From NCBI GenBank assembly GCA_045603485.1, contig JAZUMF010000071.1, positions 1 through 23,889 of the forward strand: a stretch of DNA of 23,889 bases. Reading direction: 5' to 3'. The notes beneath the pieces were generated by a model. The model was not told the origin of the DNA. It saw nothing but the letters and a program-made list of their open reading frames with translations, and did not search any database. This DNA is from RGIG5952 sp045603485 (GTDB lineage: Bacteria > Verrucomicrobiota > Kiritimatiellia > RFP12 > JAAYLN01). Every line of letters begins with the position of its first letter. Positions within the stretch are counted from its first letter, which is position 1. Made by a program: the position numbers and the translations under genes. Below, piece after piece: positions 6,412 to 14,872 of this stretch.

Positions 6412-7152
6412 TCAACGGCCTTGCGTGTCGTTCTTCATCTGTTCGAGGTTGAACTCGGCTTGTGAAGAAATCTTGTCGAGCTGACCGTCGAGCATCCAGC
6501 AGATGCGATCGGATGAGCGCAGCATTTTGGGGTCATGGGTTGAACAAATGACCGTTACGCCGTCTTCTTCATTCATCTTCTTCAGAAGGTCAATGATTTC
6601 GTTACCTGTTTTGGTATCGAGGTTGCCTGTAGGCTCGTCGGCGAGAATAACTGAAGGCTTGTTGACGAGGGCGCGGGCAACAGCAACGCGCTGACACTGT
6701 CCGCCAGAGAGCTCAAACGGCTTATGGTGTATGCGGTGTCCAAGTCCTACGCGCTCAAGAATTTCAATGCCGCGCTTTTCCGCATCAGCATGGTTTACGC
6801 CTTTGAAGGTGAGGGGGAGGACTACATTTTGCAATGCAGACATAACCTGAATGAGGTTGAAGGTCTGGAAGATGTAGCCTATGCGGTTGCAGCGGAACCA
6901 GGCTTGCTGGCTTTCCGAGAGGTCAAATACTGAATGACCTTCGAAGAATACTCTGCCTTCAGTTGGCTTGTCCAATGCTCCAACCTGATTGAAGAAGGTT
7001 GATTTGCCTGAACCTGAGGGACCCATGATGGAGATGAATTCTCCACGATAGATGTCCAAGTTGATGCCTTTGAGTGCCCAAAGTTCTTCGGAGCCGGTCT
7101 TGTAGAATTTTTTTACATTCTCTGCGCGAATGATGACATCTTTTTCTGACAT
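6412..7152 (-). CDS. ABC transporter ATP-binding protein, LolD/MacB type (second ATPase)
   Basis: This 246-residue nucleotide-binding subunit has Walker A GPSGSGKST, Q-loop FQTFN, the signature LSGGQCQRVAVARAL, Walker B VILADEPTGNLD and the H-loop CSTHD, all apparently intact. The ATG at 7152 is chosen because AGGAG (7161-7165) precedes it; the longer form from 7200 would overlap the upstream gene. The gap to the preceding ATPase is 16 nt, and the two are clear tandem paralogues. The family powers FtsX/MacB/LolCE-type permeases that move lipoproteins, peptides or antibiotics, or that transmit force across the envelope. The only such permease here is 8000-9073, so both ATPases presumably serve it. 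The Cys within the signature motif, where the paralogue has Gln, is the main difference in the active-site motifs. Confidence 0.9.
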   Translation of the reverse strand: MSEKDVIIRAENVKKFYKTGSEELWALKGINLDIYRGEFISIMGPSGSGKSTFFNQVGALDKPTEGRVFFEGHSVFDLSESQQAWFRCNRIGYIFQTFNLIQVMSALQNVVLPLTFKGVNHADAEKRGIEILERVGLGHRIHHKPFELSGGQCQRVAVARALVNKPSVILADEPTGNLDTKTGNEIIDLLKKMNEEDGVTVICSTHDPKMLRSSDRICWMLDGQLDKISSQAEFNLEQMKNDTQGR

Positions 7153-7168
7153 GTTTGTTGCTCCTAAA

Positions 7169-7951
7169 TCAATGGCCGAATTCATCGGATTGGAAGTCAA
7201 GTTCTTCGGGGCGAGCAGCCTTTACGATGCGTCCGTCTTCAATCCAGAGGATTCGATTGGAGGCCTTGAGCATCTTTGTGTCGTGCGTTGCTGAAATGAT
7301 TGTGACGCCAAGATCGTGCTGGAGCTGCTGGAAGAGCTCGATAATCTCTTGACCGGTTTTCTGGTCAAGGTTGGCGGTGGGCTCGTCGGCAAGGATAATT
7401 TCAGGCGAGTTGGCAAGGGCACGGGCAATTGCTACGCGCTGCTGCTGTCCGCCAGAGAGTTCTGCGGGTTTGTGTAGGATACGATGGCCAAGTCCTACCA
7501 TTTTGAGAATCTTAATGCCTTTTTCGCGAGCTTCTTCGCTATTGAGACCGGCAAATGACATGGGAAGTGTTACATTCTCCAAGCAGGTCATAACCTGAAT
7601 GAGGTTGTAGCTTTGGAAGACATAGCCAATCTTGCGGCAGCGAAGCCATGCCAATTCGTCGGTATCAAGCTGGGCTACATCAACTTGATCGATGTAAACA
7701 CGACCTGATGTGGGCTTGACGAGTGCGCCGATTGAGTTGAAGAGTGTGGATTTGCCTGAACCTGACGGTCCCATGATTGAGAGGTATTCTCCACGGTATA
7801 CATCAAGCGTTGCACCGCGGAGTGCATGGGTCTCTTGGTTGCCCATTTTGTAGATTTTGTGGATATCTACGCCTCTGATGATTACCTGACGGGTTTCACC
7901 TTCGGGATTTTCAAAGAGGTTGTCAAATTTTTTCTTGTCTACATTGTTCAT
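7169..7951 (-). CDS. ABC transporter ATP-binding protein, LolD/MacB type (first ATPase)
   Basis: The 260-residue protein carries Walker A GPSGSGKST, Q-loop FQSYN, the signature LSGGQQQRVAIARAL, Walker B IILADEPTANLD and the H-loop SATHD. About 35 extra N-terminal residues precede the first beta strand (RQVIIRGVDIHKIYK), slightly longer than usual. An AAGGTG sequence 5 nt before the ATG at 7951 may be the ribosome-binding site. It is closely related to the next gene, 7152-6412, over the whole length, indicating tandem duplication. It lies 48 nt after the permease gene and belongs to the operon headed by the OPT transporter. The substrate is not evident from sequence. Confidence 0.9.
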   Translation of the reverse strand: MNNVDKKKFDNLFENPEGETRQVIIRGVDIHKIYKMGNQETHALRGATLDVYRGEYLSIMGPSGSGKSTLFNSIGALVKPTSGRVYIDQVDVAQLDTDELAWLRCRKIGYVFQSYNLIQVMTCLENVTLPMSFAGLNSEEAREKGIKILKMVGLGHRILHKPAELSGGQQQRVAIARALANSPEIILADEPTANLDQKTGQEIIELFQQLQHDLGVTIISATHDTKMLKASNRILWIEDGRIVKAARPEELDFQSDEFGH

Positions 7952-7999
7952 AGTGTCACCTTATTGCTCGAATGGCTTTCACGCTTGCAATCTCTGATT

Positions 8000-9073
8000 T
8001 TAGACTGTTGAGCGGAGTGCGGTGGCAGGTACCATGGCTGCTGCTACACGGGCAGGGTAGAGTGCCGAGATGATTGAAAGTACGACGCCCGCTATGACTG
8101 AGTAGAGGCCATAGAGCAATACTGCGCCAATTGGCATTGAGCTCAGCACGAGCCCGGCGCCATAAGTGATGATGTAGATTACGATAGCAAAGATTGCTCC
8201 GAAAATCGCGCCAACCACACCACCGACTACACCCATTAGCGACGCCTCAAGGACGAACATTTGGGTGACGAATGACGATAGTGCGCCTAAGCACTTCATG
8301 GTGCCGATTTCACGGAAGCGCTCGGTAACGGACATAAGCATCGCATTTGTAATGCCTATAACGGTTACGAGTAGCGAGATGATGGCGATCCATGTGTTGC
8401 GGAACTTTTCTTTGACTTTGTCGGCTTCAATCTTTGCTATTTCTTCATCGGTTAGCTTGCGAGCCAATTTGACGAAGTGAGCTTCATCAATTTTGAGATT
8501 TGCCGCTTCCACAGAGTTGATTGTTGTGGCAATGATTGAGTTGTTGGCCTTTTCAGTGAAGCCTTTGAAGTCAAAACCTTGCACACCTTCACTGCTTCCC
8601 ATTACGAAGAGCATGTCGGCAGTTTGGGCGTCGCCTTCGCTAGCGGCAGGGATTTCACGGGAAACTGCCGGCTTCATGGTTGAATGGAGTATGACTTTAC
8701 TTGCGCCAAGCTCTTTAGTGAAGGCTGTTGCAACGCGCATTTCCACTTCGGTAAGTTTGCCGCTTCCAACAATGCCTATTGTACGGTCTTGGAGCTTTGG
8801 AAGCTCTGCGCGAATAAAGCTCATTACGCGGCCGACTTCAATTCGGCAGAGGTCTTCATCGGCAACGCCTTTTTTTACGAGCTGACCTGTCAAAATTGAC
8901 ATTAAGAAGGCGATGCCGCAAACGACACCTGTGATGGTTACGATTGATCTGCCGATTCGTATCTTGAGTCCCTGAATAACAACACCGAAGGCGATTGCGA
9001 GGGGGAGTTTAACTTGATCGGGGATTTTTTCAATGCCTTTTTTGATAGGCGTTTGTGTTGCTTCGTTGTTCAT
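8000..9073 (-). CDS. ABC transporter permease, FtsX/MacB family
   Basis: The 357-residue protein has a cytoplasmic N-terminus of about 42 residues, a first transmembrane helix at ~43-62, an extracytoplasmic domain to ~225, and three C-terminal helices. After the second helix comes the family hallmark NAMLMSVTERFREIGTMKCL, the coupling segment that contacts the ATPase. The last helix ends in LYPARVAAAMVPATALR, also typical. This four-helix layout is that of MacB, LolC/E and FtsX, which are mechanotransmitters rather than channels. It starts 14 nt after the OPT gene and is followed by two ATPase genes, so one permease is paired with two ATPases. The substrate is unknown; the OPT partner hints at peptides or peptide-like compounds. 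Confidence 0.88.
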   Translation of the reverse strand: MNNEATQTPIKKGIEKIPDQVKLPLAIAFGVVIQGLKIRIGRSIVTITGVVCGIAFLMSILTGQLVKKGVADEDLCRIEVGRVMSFIRAELPKLQDRTIGIVGSGKLTEVEMRVATAFTKELGASKVILHSTMKPAVSREIPAASEGDAQTADMLFVMGSSEGVQGFDFKGFTEKANNSIIATTINSVEAANLKIDEAHFVKLARKLTDEEIAKIEADKVKEKFRNTWIAIISLLVTVIGITNAMLMSVTERFREIGTMKCLGALSSFVTQMFVLEASLMGVVGGVVGAIFGAIFAIVIYIITYGAGLVLSSMPIGAVLLYGLYSVIAGVVLSIISALYPARVAAAMVPATALRSTV

Positions 9074-9087
9074 GGCTTATGGCTTGA

Positions 9088-11310
9088 TTAGAATGGTGAG
9101 CTTGAAACGGCGTTTTTGATGAGATTGAGCGCAACGGTCGCCATACCAATGAGACCTACGCCTGTGTAATATCCTGCGAGCAATGCGGGAGCACTCTTGA
9201 GGAAGTTGGTCTTGCCAAACTTCTTTTGGAAGTAGTAGCGACCGAGCAGGGCACCGATAATCTCAATCATCATGGTGTGAGGCAATGCGCCCAAACCACG
9301 AATCATACCGTAGATGAAGAGTGTGGGCAAACCGAAGAGCGAGAAGAGACTGAAGAGAACTATCGTCAATATGCCGCCGCAGGCTATGACTTTAGGATGG
9401 AGCGCTCGTGCGAACTCTGTATCTTGGAAGCGTGACGCCGCTTCAGAGGCAGAGACCTTCGTAGGCGCATTGCTACTGTTGGCGACCTCTTTGGCTTCAG
9501 AGTTTTGTGCCGCATCGCTCATCGCTGTGTCAACTGTCTGAGGAGCAGCGATATCTGAGTTTTTCTTATCAAGCTCTGGATGGAAGGTCGATGACATAAA
9601 GAGCGCGTTGTTCTTTGCCGCGAGTTCCCAGTTGAGGCGTGCTGCCGGGTAGATGTCGGACGGCACCGGGTTGGATTTCCAGATGAAGCCCCAGAAGAAG
9701 AAGGAGAGCACATAGAGAATCGGGAGGGCGACGACATCGGCGATAACGAGCGAGCGGAATTTGACGCCGGTAAGTTCGTTGATTCGGAAGCTTTGAGCCT
9801 GACCACCGAAGTTGTTGAATGGAATCGGAGCGCACCAGACATCGATGTTGGAGTAGCCTGAAAGGATAAGGCAGCCTTCGCGGATGTATGGGATATCGAC
9901 ATGCTGACCGGTAAGACCGATGAGTCGTGCGTTGACATACGAGATAAATGGGCAGTACAAGCAGACGAAGAAGATTAAGAAGCCGAGGAGCCCTGGAACG
10001 AGGATGTTGGTCACATAGATGACGCCTGCCGCTGCAAGGATGTAGATGGCGAGTGCCATTGGTACCGACCAGTCGCCGCGACCGATGTTTGGTGTCTTCC
10101 AGAGGGAGCTGACTGCACGGTCGCGCTCGGTGAAGTCTTCGCTTTCCACTTGGCCGGCCTTTGCGAGGCGCTTGGCTTCGCGGGTGCGTTTGACCATATC
10201 TTTAATTGTGGAGAAGATTGAGATAAGCGCAATTGCCGCCGTTGTGCCGAAGCCGAAGGACATCCAGAAGTCAATGTTGTTGACGAATGTCGTATTGACG
10301 GTGTTCATGCCTGGCTGCCACGATACCAGAACTTCTGACATATGGAGTATCGGGTTGAGGATGAGCGTCAATACAATCGCGGAGAATGAACCTAAGATGG
10401 CCCAGAAGGGGAGAACCATACCTGTTATGATAATACCTGGCTCAATAACTAAACCGGTCGGGGTTGCCGGGAGTAACGGCTCGGTCATCGTTGTTGTATC
10501 GAGGTATGGCTGTGGGATTAAGAATACAGGCTTGTCAAGGAATAGACCGGTGATGGCCGGTACGCCAACCTGAACAAATCCGAAAATCAAGCCGATTGCA
10601 GAGCCAAGGGTGAATATCCGCCATTTGGAGAGTGGCTTGTGACCTTCTTCGTCTACTTGATTGGCTTCAGCCTCAAGCTCTTCTGGCTTTTTGGTTGAGT
10701 CGGCAAGTGCGAGCGAGCCTTGTGCGCTGACAGGAGCGAGGGGGAAGGGAAGTCTTTCGATATCTGAACAAAGACGGAAGAAAAAGTAGCCGATTGTGTA
10801 TTTGCTGATTAAGCCATAGACGGAGCCCATTATTACAAGTAATATCGGAATTGTCCAATCGGGGTGGAAGAGATTGCGCTCGGTGATTGCGGGAGAGTCA
10901 GGAGCCGGTACCCACCAATTCGGGAAGTAGTCTCTCATACCCATATCGCGAACGATGTCACTCGTGACATAGTATGCGCGGTAAACCAATAGTGCCGCCG
11001 GTCCGCCTGGGAGCAGTGCGTTTGTCGCCATCATCACCGCCGCCGCATGGAGCAAGACGATGAGGTTGCCTTTTGACATCGTCTTCATTGCGCGGCGCGA
11101 CATCTCACTGAAGAGGATGACGGTTACCCATGTTGCCGCTGAGCCGATCGTGCCGCCGGTCATCAATCCTAGATAGATTGAGCCCGGTAACATAATCAAA
11201 CCGCAAAACAAGATGCCTGCGATGGTAGTCCAGCTGAATCCGTCTTCAAATGTTGCAGGCGGTTTCAATAAATTACGGTATTGTTCAAGTTCTTTATCTG
11301 CCTTAGCCAT
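9088..11310 (-). CDS. OPT family oligopeptide/metallophore transporter
   Basis: The 740-residue polytopic membrane protein has the OPT pattern: about 13-16 hydrophobic helices, an early GSIYLGLMTG segment (43-52), and LPFPLAPVSAQGS at 187-199, resembling the conserved proline-rich motif of the family. There is an insertion around 200-230 and a polar, Ala/Ser/Asn-rich linker at 578-625 before the last helices. OPT proteins import oligopeptides or metal chelates using the proton gradient. It is the first gene of an operon with an FtsX/MacB-type permease and two ATPases (14 nt to the next gene). An AAGGGA ribosome-binding site precedes the ATG at 11310. A perfect sigma-54 promoter at 11405-11420 is 85-95 nt upstream, so expression is most likely controlled by the FHA activator encoded just before it. 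Confidence 0.85.
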   Translation of the reverse strand: MAKADKELEQYRNLLKPPATFEDGFSWTTIAGILFCGLIMLPGSIYLGLMTGGTIGSAATWVTVILFSEMSRRAMKTMSKGNLIVLLHAAAVMMATNALLPGGPAALLVYRAYYVTSDIVRDMGMRDYFPNWWVPAPDSPAITERNLFHPDWTIPILLVIMGSVYGLISKYTIGYFFFRLCSDIERLPFPLAPVSAQGSLALADSTKKPEELEAEANQVDEEGHKPLSKWRIFTLGSAIGLIFGFVQVGVPAITGLFLDKPVFLIPQPYLDTTTMTEPLLPATPTGLVIEPGIIITGMVLPFWAILGSFSAIVLTLILNPILHMSEVLVSWQPGMNTVNTTFVNNIDFWMSFGFGTTAAIALISIFSTIKDMVKRTREAKRLAKAGQVESEDFTERDRAVSSLWKTPNIGRGDWSVPMALAIYILAAAGVIYVTNILVPGLLGFLIFFVCLYCPFISYVNARLIGLTGQHVDIPYIREGCLILSGYSNIDVWCAPIPFNNFGGQAQSFRINELTGVKFRSLVIADVVALPILYVLSFFFWGFIWKSNPVPSDIYPAARLNWELAAKNNALFMSSTFHPELDKKNSDIAAPQTVDTAMSDAAQNSEAKEVANSSNAPTKVSASEAASRFQDTEFARALHPKVIACGGILTIVLFSLFSLFGLPTLFIYGMIRGLGALPHTMMIEIIGALLGRYYFQKKFGKTNFLKSAPALLAGYYTGVGLIGMATVALNLIKNAVSSSPF

Positions 11311-11404
11311 GGAAAAAGTCCCTTAATCCTCTGTTTAGACCATTAAATGATTTTAGTGAATTCTCAAAAAAGATTCAACCTTTTTCTCATCATGCAGTAT
11401 TTTC

Positions 11405-11420
11405 AGCAAGATTTGTGCCA
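11405..11420 (-). promoter_or_regulatory. Sigma-54 (-24/-12) promoter of the OPT-ABC operon
   Basis: The minus strand reads TGGCAC-AAATC-TTGCT, which matches the RpoN consensus TGGCAC-N5-TTGCW at every conserved position, preceded by the usual pyrimidine/T run. It lies in the 121-bp gap between the FHA/AAA+ activator gene and the OPT gene, on the coding strand of the operon. The transcription start should be near 11395, giving an ~85-nt leader. It is the only such match I found in the window. Confidence 0.9.
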
Positions 11421-11431
11421 AAATCACTACA

Positions 11432-12811
11432 TCATATTGAGATGTCATATTTCTTCATCAGCCGCTGCAAATAGGTGCGTTCAATACCTGCCGCCCGTGC
11501 TGATTGTGAAATGTTATTATCGTTACGCTCAAGCAAATCCTTTACATATTTGCGCTCGAAATCGTCAATCAGTTCGTTCTTTGCGTCTTTGAAGGGTTTG
11601 TCGGCATGAAACTGCTCGTTGTCTTCCTTCATTGTCGCTGGCATGAAACGCCCTAATCCCAGAAATGTAGACAAGTCTACCGGAGGCTTCGCGGCGAGGA
11701 AGGCAACTTCGATGAGATTGCGAAGCTCGCGTACATTTCCAGGCCAGTCATGGCGTTTTAAGATATCCATGGTTTCATCAAAATGCAAAACCTGTTTCAT
11801 CGCCAAAGGACCTTTAAGGTCGGTGATGAAGCGTTTTGCGATAAGCGGAATGTCGTCGGTGCGGCGACGGAGCGGCGGAATTTCGATGCGGACAACCGAT
11901 AGCCTGTAGTAGAGGTCTTCACGGAAGCGCCCTGCATTGACTTCTTCTGCCAGGCGGCGGTTTGTGGCGCATATGATTCTTACATCAATCTTGCGGACCT
12001 TATTGTCGCCTACGCGGCGAATCTCGCGCTTTTCCAGGACGCGTAGCAGTTTGGGCTGCAATTCGGGTGCAAGATCGCCGATTTCGTCGAGAAATACGGT
12101 GCCGCCGTCTGCATGCTCGAAAGCGCCTTCCCTATCAGCGTTCGCGCCGGTGAAGGCTCCCTTTACATGGCCAAAGAGTTCGCTCTCGATTAAGTCTTTG
12201 GCCATTGCCGCGCAATCTATAACTATGAATGGGCGGCTTGAGCGGCGGCTGTGCTTATGGATTTCTTCAGCCATAATTTCCTTGCCGGTGCCGGTCTCGC
12301 CGGTAATCATTACCGTGGCATCGGTGGGCGCGTATGTCTCCGCCAAATGAAAGATGCGTCGCATTGCGATTGAGCGACCTAGCATTCCACCAAAGGATTC
12401 GCAGGAGGAGAGTGGGATTTCACGCTCTTCCATCAGTGGACAGAAAACGATATGGGTTTTTCCGATTTGAAATTCAGAACCGGGGTTTAGGAAGGCTGAG
12501 CTTATTCGAACGCCTTGCACGAATGTTCCATTGGTGCTGTCTAGGTCGGTTATTTTATAGCCGTTTTCCTCAACTGTAATTTCGCAGTGGCGCTTGGAGA
12601 CGGTCGAGTCGTCAATTGAGAGGTCGTTTTGCTTGCCGGAGCCTATGGTAAAGTCTTCTTTGCCTATTACAAATTCCGAACCCTGCAGCGGACCGCTGAT
12701 TACGAGGAGCTTTGTTTTACGGACGAGAAGCTTTGTTCCATCGGATGATGACGGAATCATAATCGTATTGGCCGGTTTTTCGCCTTTCCCGGTTGTAGTG
12801 TTTTTGCTCAT
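11432..12811 (-). CDS. Sigma-54-dependent activator with N-terminal FHA domain
   Basis: The 459-residue protein has three modules. The FHA domain (~35-125) shows FTIGSGKQNDLSIDD, SKRH and STNGTF, the phosphothreonine-binding signature. The AAA+ domain has Walker A GETGTGKE (171-178), the sigma-54-contacting GAFTGA loop (218-223), Walker B TVFLDE (238-243), and RFREDLYYRL around the arginine finger. The C-terminal Fis-type helix-turn-helix (NISQSARAAGIERTYLQRLM, ~433-452) binds DNA. It couples ATP hydrolysis to opening of RpoN promoters, presumably when a Ser/Thr-phosphorylated partner is bound; no kinase gene is in the window. A sigma-54 promoter lies 12 nt after its stop, in front of the OPT operon. 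The ATG at 12811 has no clear ribosome-binding site, and the gene follows the hydrolase after 13 nt. Confidence 0.95.
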   Translation of the reverse strand: MSKNTTTGKGEKPANTIMIPSSSDGTKLLVRKTKLLVISGPLQGSEFVIGKEDFTIGSGKQNDLSIDDSTVSKRHCEITVEENGYKITDLDSTNGTFVQGVRISSAFLNPGSEFQIGKTHIVFCPLMEEREIPLSSCESFGGMLGRSIAMRRIFHLAETYAPTDATVMITGETGTGKEIMAEEIHKHSRRSSRPFIVIDCAAMAKDLIESELFGHVKGAFTGANADREGAFEHADGGTVFLDEIGDLAPELQPKLLRVLEKREIRRVGDNKVRKIDVRIICATNRRLAEEVNAGRFREDLYYRLSVVRIEIPPLRRRTDDIPLIAKRFITDLKGPLAMKQVLHFDETMDILKRHDWPGNVRELRNLIEVAFLAAKPPVDLSTFLGLGRFMPATMKEDNEQFHADKPFKDAKNELIDDFERKYVKDLLERNDNNISQSARAAGIERTYLQRLMKKYDISI

Positions 12812-12824
12812 AGTAAAAAGGGTT

Positions 12825-13658
12825 TTACTTAAATTCTCGAATTAGCCATTTTGCGGCAAGTTCCGTCCATGCTTCGGTAGGATTGCCGCTTCGTACAATT
12901 CCATAGCCATGCTCTTTGAGATATCCATCTTTACCTGCCGTAAAGAGGTGCATTTCTGCTGGTATCTTTTTTTCAGAGAGGGCGATGTAGTATGCAAGTG
13001 AGCTTTTGAGGTAGCAATCTTCTTCTGCCTGGATTATAAAGGCGGGAGGGGTCTTTTCGGTTATTTCGAAGTCGGGGTCCAAAGTGAAGCCATCGCGGTA
13101 TATAAAGGCGGGATAGACTAGTATTTGGAAATTTGGAGTGCATGAGAATTTGTCGATATCGTCTACTTCCTGATATGGCTCTTTGCCTTCAGGAAGAGAG
13201 GATAGGCGGGCAGAGAGGTGCGCTCCTGCTGAAAAGCCTATAATGCCGACTTTATCTGGTATGACAGACCAGGCTTCCGCATTTGCACGAATTGTGCGGA
13301 TTGCTCTTGCTGCGTCTGCGAGGGCGGAATCAGGTACGCCAGGGCAGCGATATTTCAAAAGGAATGCCGAGAAGCCGTTGCAGTTGAGCCACATTGCAAT
13401 ATCAAGACCTTCGTGGTTCCATGCCAAAGAATTGTATCCTCCGCCTGGGCATATAACTACGGCCGGCCTCGGATTATTTTGAAGGTCGGTTGCAGGGAAA
13501 AAGGTAATAGTTGGATTCGTTACCCCCGATAGGCGCATAATGCCGTCGTATTCATCTTTGAAATGCTCAACGATTTCGGCATCTTCAATGCGCGTAAAGG
13601 GCTTGTCTGCGCCCCATAGAGGTCTATCTGAAAATGGCTTGGGTATAATTGTACTCAT
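12825..13658 (-). CDS. Alpha/beta hydrolase (esterase/acetylxylan-esterase-like)
   Basis: The 277-residue product has the carboxylesterase layout: AVVICPGGGYNSLAW supplies the oxyanion loop, GFSAGAH the serine nucleophile, an acidic EED segment in FIIQAEEDCYL the likely Asp, and EHGYGI the likely catalytic His. Similar enzymes deacetylate xylan or other acylated sugars, but the substrate is not fixed by these motifs. No signal peptide is seen, so it is probably cytoplasmic. I chose ATG 13658 over an upstream TTG at 13697. It stands 92 nt after the acyltransferase and 13 nt before the FHA activator, with which it is probably co-transcribed. A weak -35/-10 pair (13692-13697 and 13669-13674) may drive it. 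Confidence 0.85.
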   Translation of the reverse strand: MSTIIPKPFSDRPLWGADKPFTRIEDAEIVEHFKDEYDGIMRLSGVTNPTITFFPATDLQNNPRPAVVICPGGGYNSLAWNHEGLDIAMWLNCNGFSAFLLKYRCPGVPDSALADAARAIRTIRANAEAWSVIPDKVGIIGFSAGAHLSARLSSLPEGKEPYQEVDDIDKFSCTPNFQILVYPAFIYRDGFTLDPDFEITEKTPPAFIIQAEEDCYLKSSLAYYIALSEKKIPAEMHLFTAGKDGYLKEHGYGIVRSGNPTEAWTELAAKWLIREFK

Positions 13659-13668
13659 AGTGCTTACA

Positions 13669-13697
13669 AGTGTATCACTTTGAGCATGATTGTGCAA
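13669..13697 (-). promoter_or_regulatory. Possible weak promoter before the hydrolase gene
   Basis: On the minus strand TTGCAC (13697-13692), 17 bp, then TACACT (13674-13669). The match is only partial. The -10 box ends 10 nt before the hydrolase ATG, like other promoters in this window with little or no leader. Confidence 0.3.
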
Positions 13698-13750
13698 GGG
13701 GCTATTGCGCCTGTGTTACATATTACCAGATGTTAACAGCGATTTTTGCG

Positions 13751-14857
13751 TTAGTCACCAAGCAAACGGTCTATCTTAGCCGCAAGATATTTGAATGGGC
13801 TTGAGTTTATATAAAGGCGTTCAATGGTTTGTTTTCTAAGCCATTCAAGGATGATAGAAACGAAGAGGACCGCTAGTGGAACAAGTAATGCGTAGAGTAG
13901 GGCGTTGTCGCCTTTAATCCATTGGTTGCATTGAAAGCCAAATCTCCAGATAACTGGAATTGCAGCGGGAGTTTGATGGACTATATATGATGCGAAGGCT
14001 CCCGTTGCGATAAAGTTAATTATGCGGTTGTTTCCAATGTTGAGATGGCGGAAGAAGTAGAATACCAATAGGGCAATTACTAAATTGGGAAGTGTCTTGT
14101 AGTCATCAAGGCAACGCCCGCAGAATTGTGAAATCAAAGCTAGGATGTCGTGTTCTGGGGGTGAAAGTGCGCTTTGCTCTAATGATGGATAGAGCTTTGC
14201 CACAGCCAATAGTGCATAAAATCCTATGGCTAGTCCCAAGGCGAGCCATTTATTTAGAGGATAGTCATTGCTATGGAATTTTTTGTAATGTCCTATCAAT
14301 AGATAGATGAAGCACACCCATCCTAGAATTGCTCCCCATTTGTCATCCATTGGCATAAAAAAGAGTAATGTTGGAATAATACATTGGAATGCAAATAGAA
14401 CAATGAGCAGGTGACGCTGCCGTTCGCGCTTCCAGTCTAAAATACTATTGAGAAAAGGTGCCAAGAATAACAGTATCAAGTATGCTGAAGCGAACCAGAC
14501 AGCCTTTGTTATAAAGGGCGCTACTGAAGCTACTGCCGCGTCAAGGCCTACTGGGTAGCCTCGTAATGCGATATATCCAGTTATGAGTGCCGTATAGGTC
14601 CATACTTGCAGATAGAAGCTTAATATGCGTTTGCCTGTTATACGAGCATCAACCATAAACCAAGCTGCCATAATGAAGAAGATATTGACGGCGATGCGTC
14701 CACCATGGCATAAAATTCTAGCTGCGTTTGTCTGGAGCGGTTGCCCCCAAATCAGAAATCCGCTCTGCCCGACAAAGTGACCGAAGATTATGGCAAGCAT
14801 AGCCAAAATTCGAAGTAGCTCCCATGAGCTTTCTCTTTTTGTTATTGTGCCTGCCAT
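13751..14857 (-). CDS. Integral membrane acyltransferase (Acyltransf_3/OafA-WecH type)
   Basis: The 368-residue protein has about ten hydrophobic helices. The first carries ELLRILAMLAIIFGHF, with the family's Arg16 and the likely catalytic His27. It continues with FIMAAWFMV, an ILSFYLQVW segment and a late IVHQTPA segment as in acyltransferase family 3. Such enzymes transfer acetyl or other acyl groups to sugars of cell-surface glycans or O-antigen at the inner membrane. The acceptor cannot be inferred. It starts 15 nt after the lspA stop and is the fifth gene of the antiporter-nadB-3D-lspA string. No ribosome-binding site of note precedes ATG 14857. Confidence 0.85.
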   Translation of the reverse strand: MAGTITKRESSWELLRILAMLAIIFGHFVGQSGFLIWGQPLQTNAARILCHGGRIAVNIFFIMAAWFMVDARITGKRILSFYLQVWTYTALITGYIALRGYPVGLDAAVASVAPFITKAVWFASAYLILLFLAPFLNSILDWKRERQRHLLIVLFAFQCIIPTLLFFMPMDDKWGAILGWVCFIYLLIGHYKKFHSNDYPLNKWLALGLAIGFYALLAVAKLYPSLEQSALSPPEHDILALISQFCGRCLDDYKTLPNLVIALLVFYFFRHLNIGNNRIINFIATGAFASYIVHQTPAAIPVIWRFGFQCNQWIKGDNALLYALLVPLAVLFVSIILEWLRKQTIERLYINSSPFKYLAAKIDRLLGD

Positions 14858-14872
14858 AATTTTAGCTTGATT

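Noticed and set aside
9226..10573. Several open frames antisense to the OPT gene
   Set aside because: They are codon-bias shadows of the long OPT frame, with no independent motifs.
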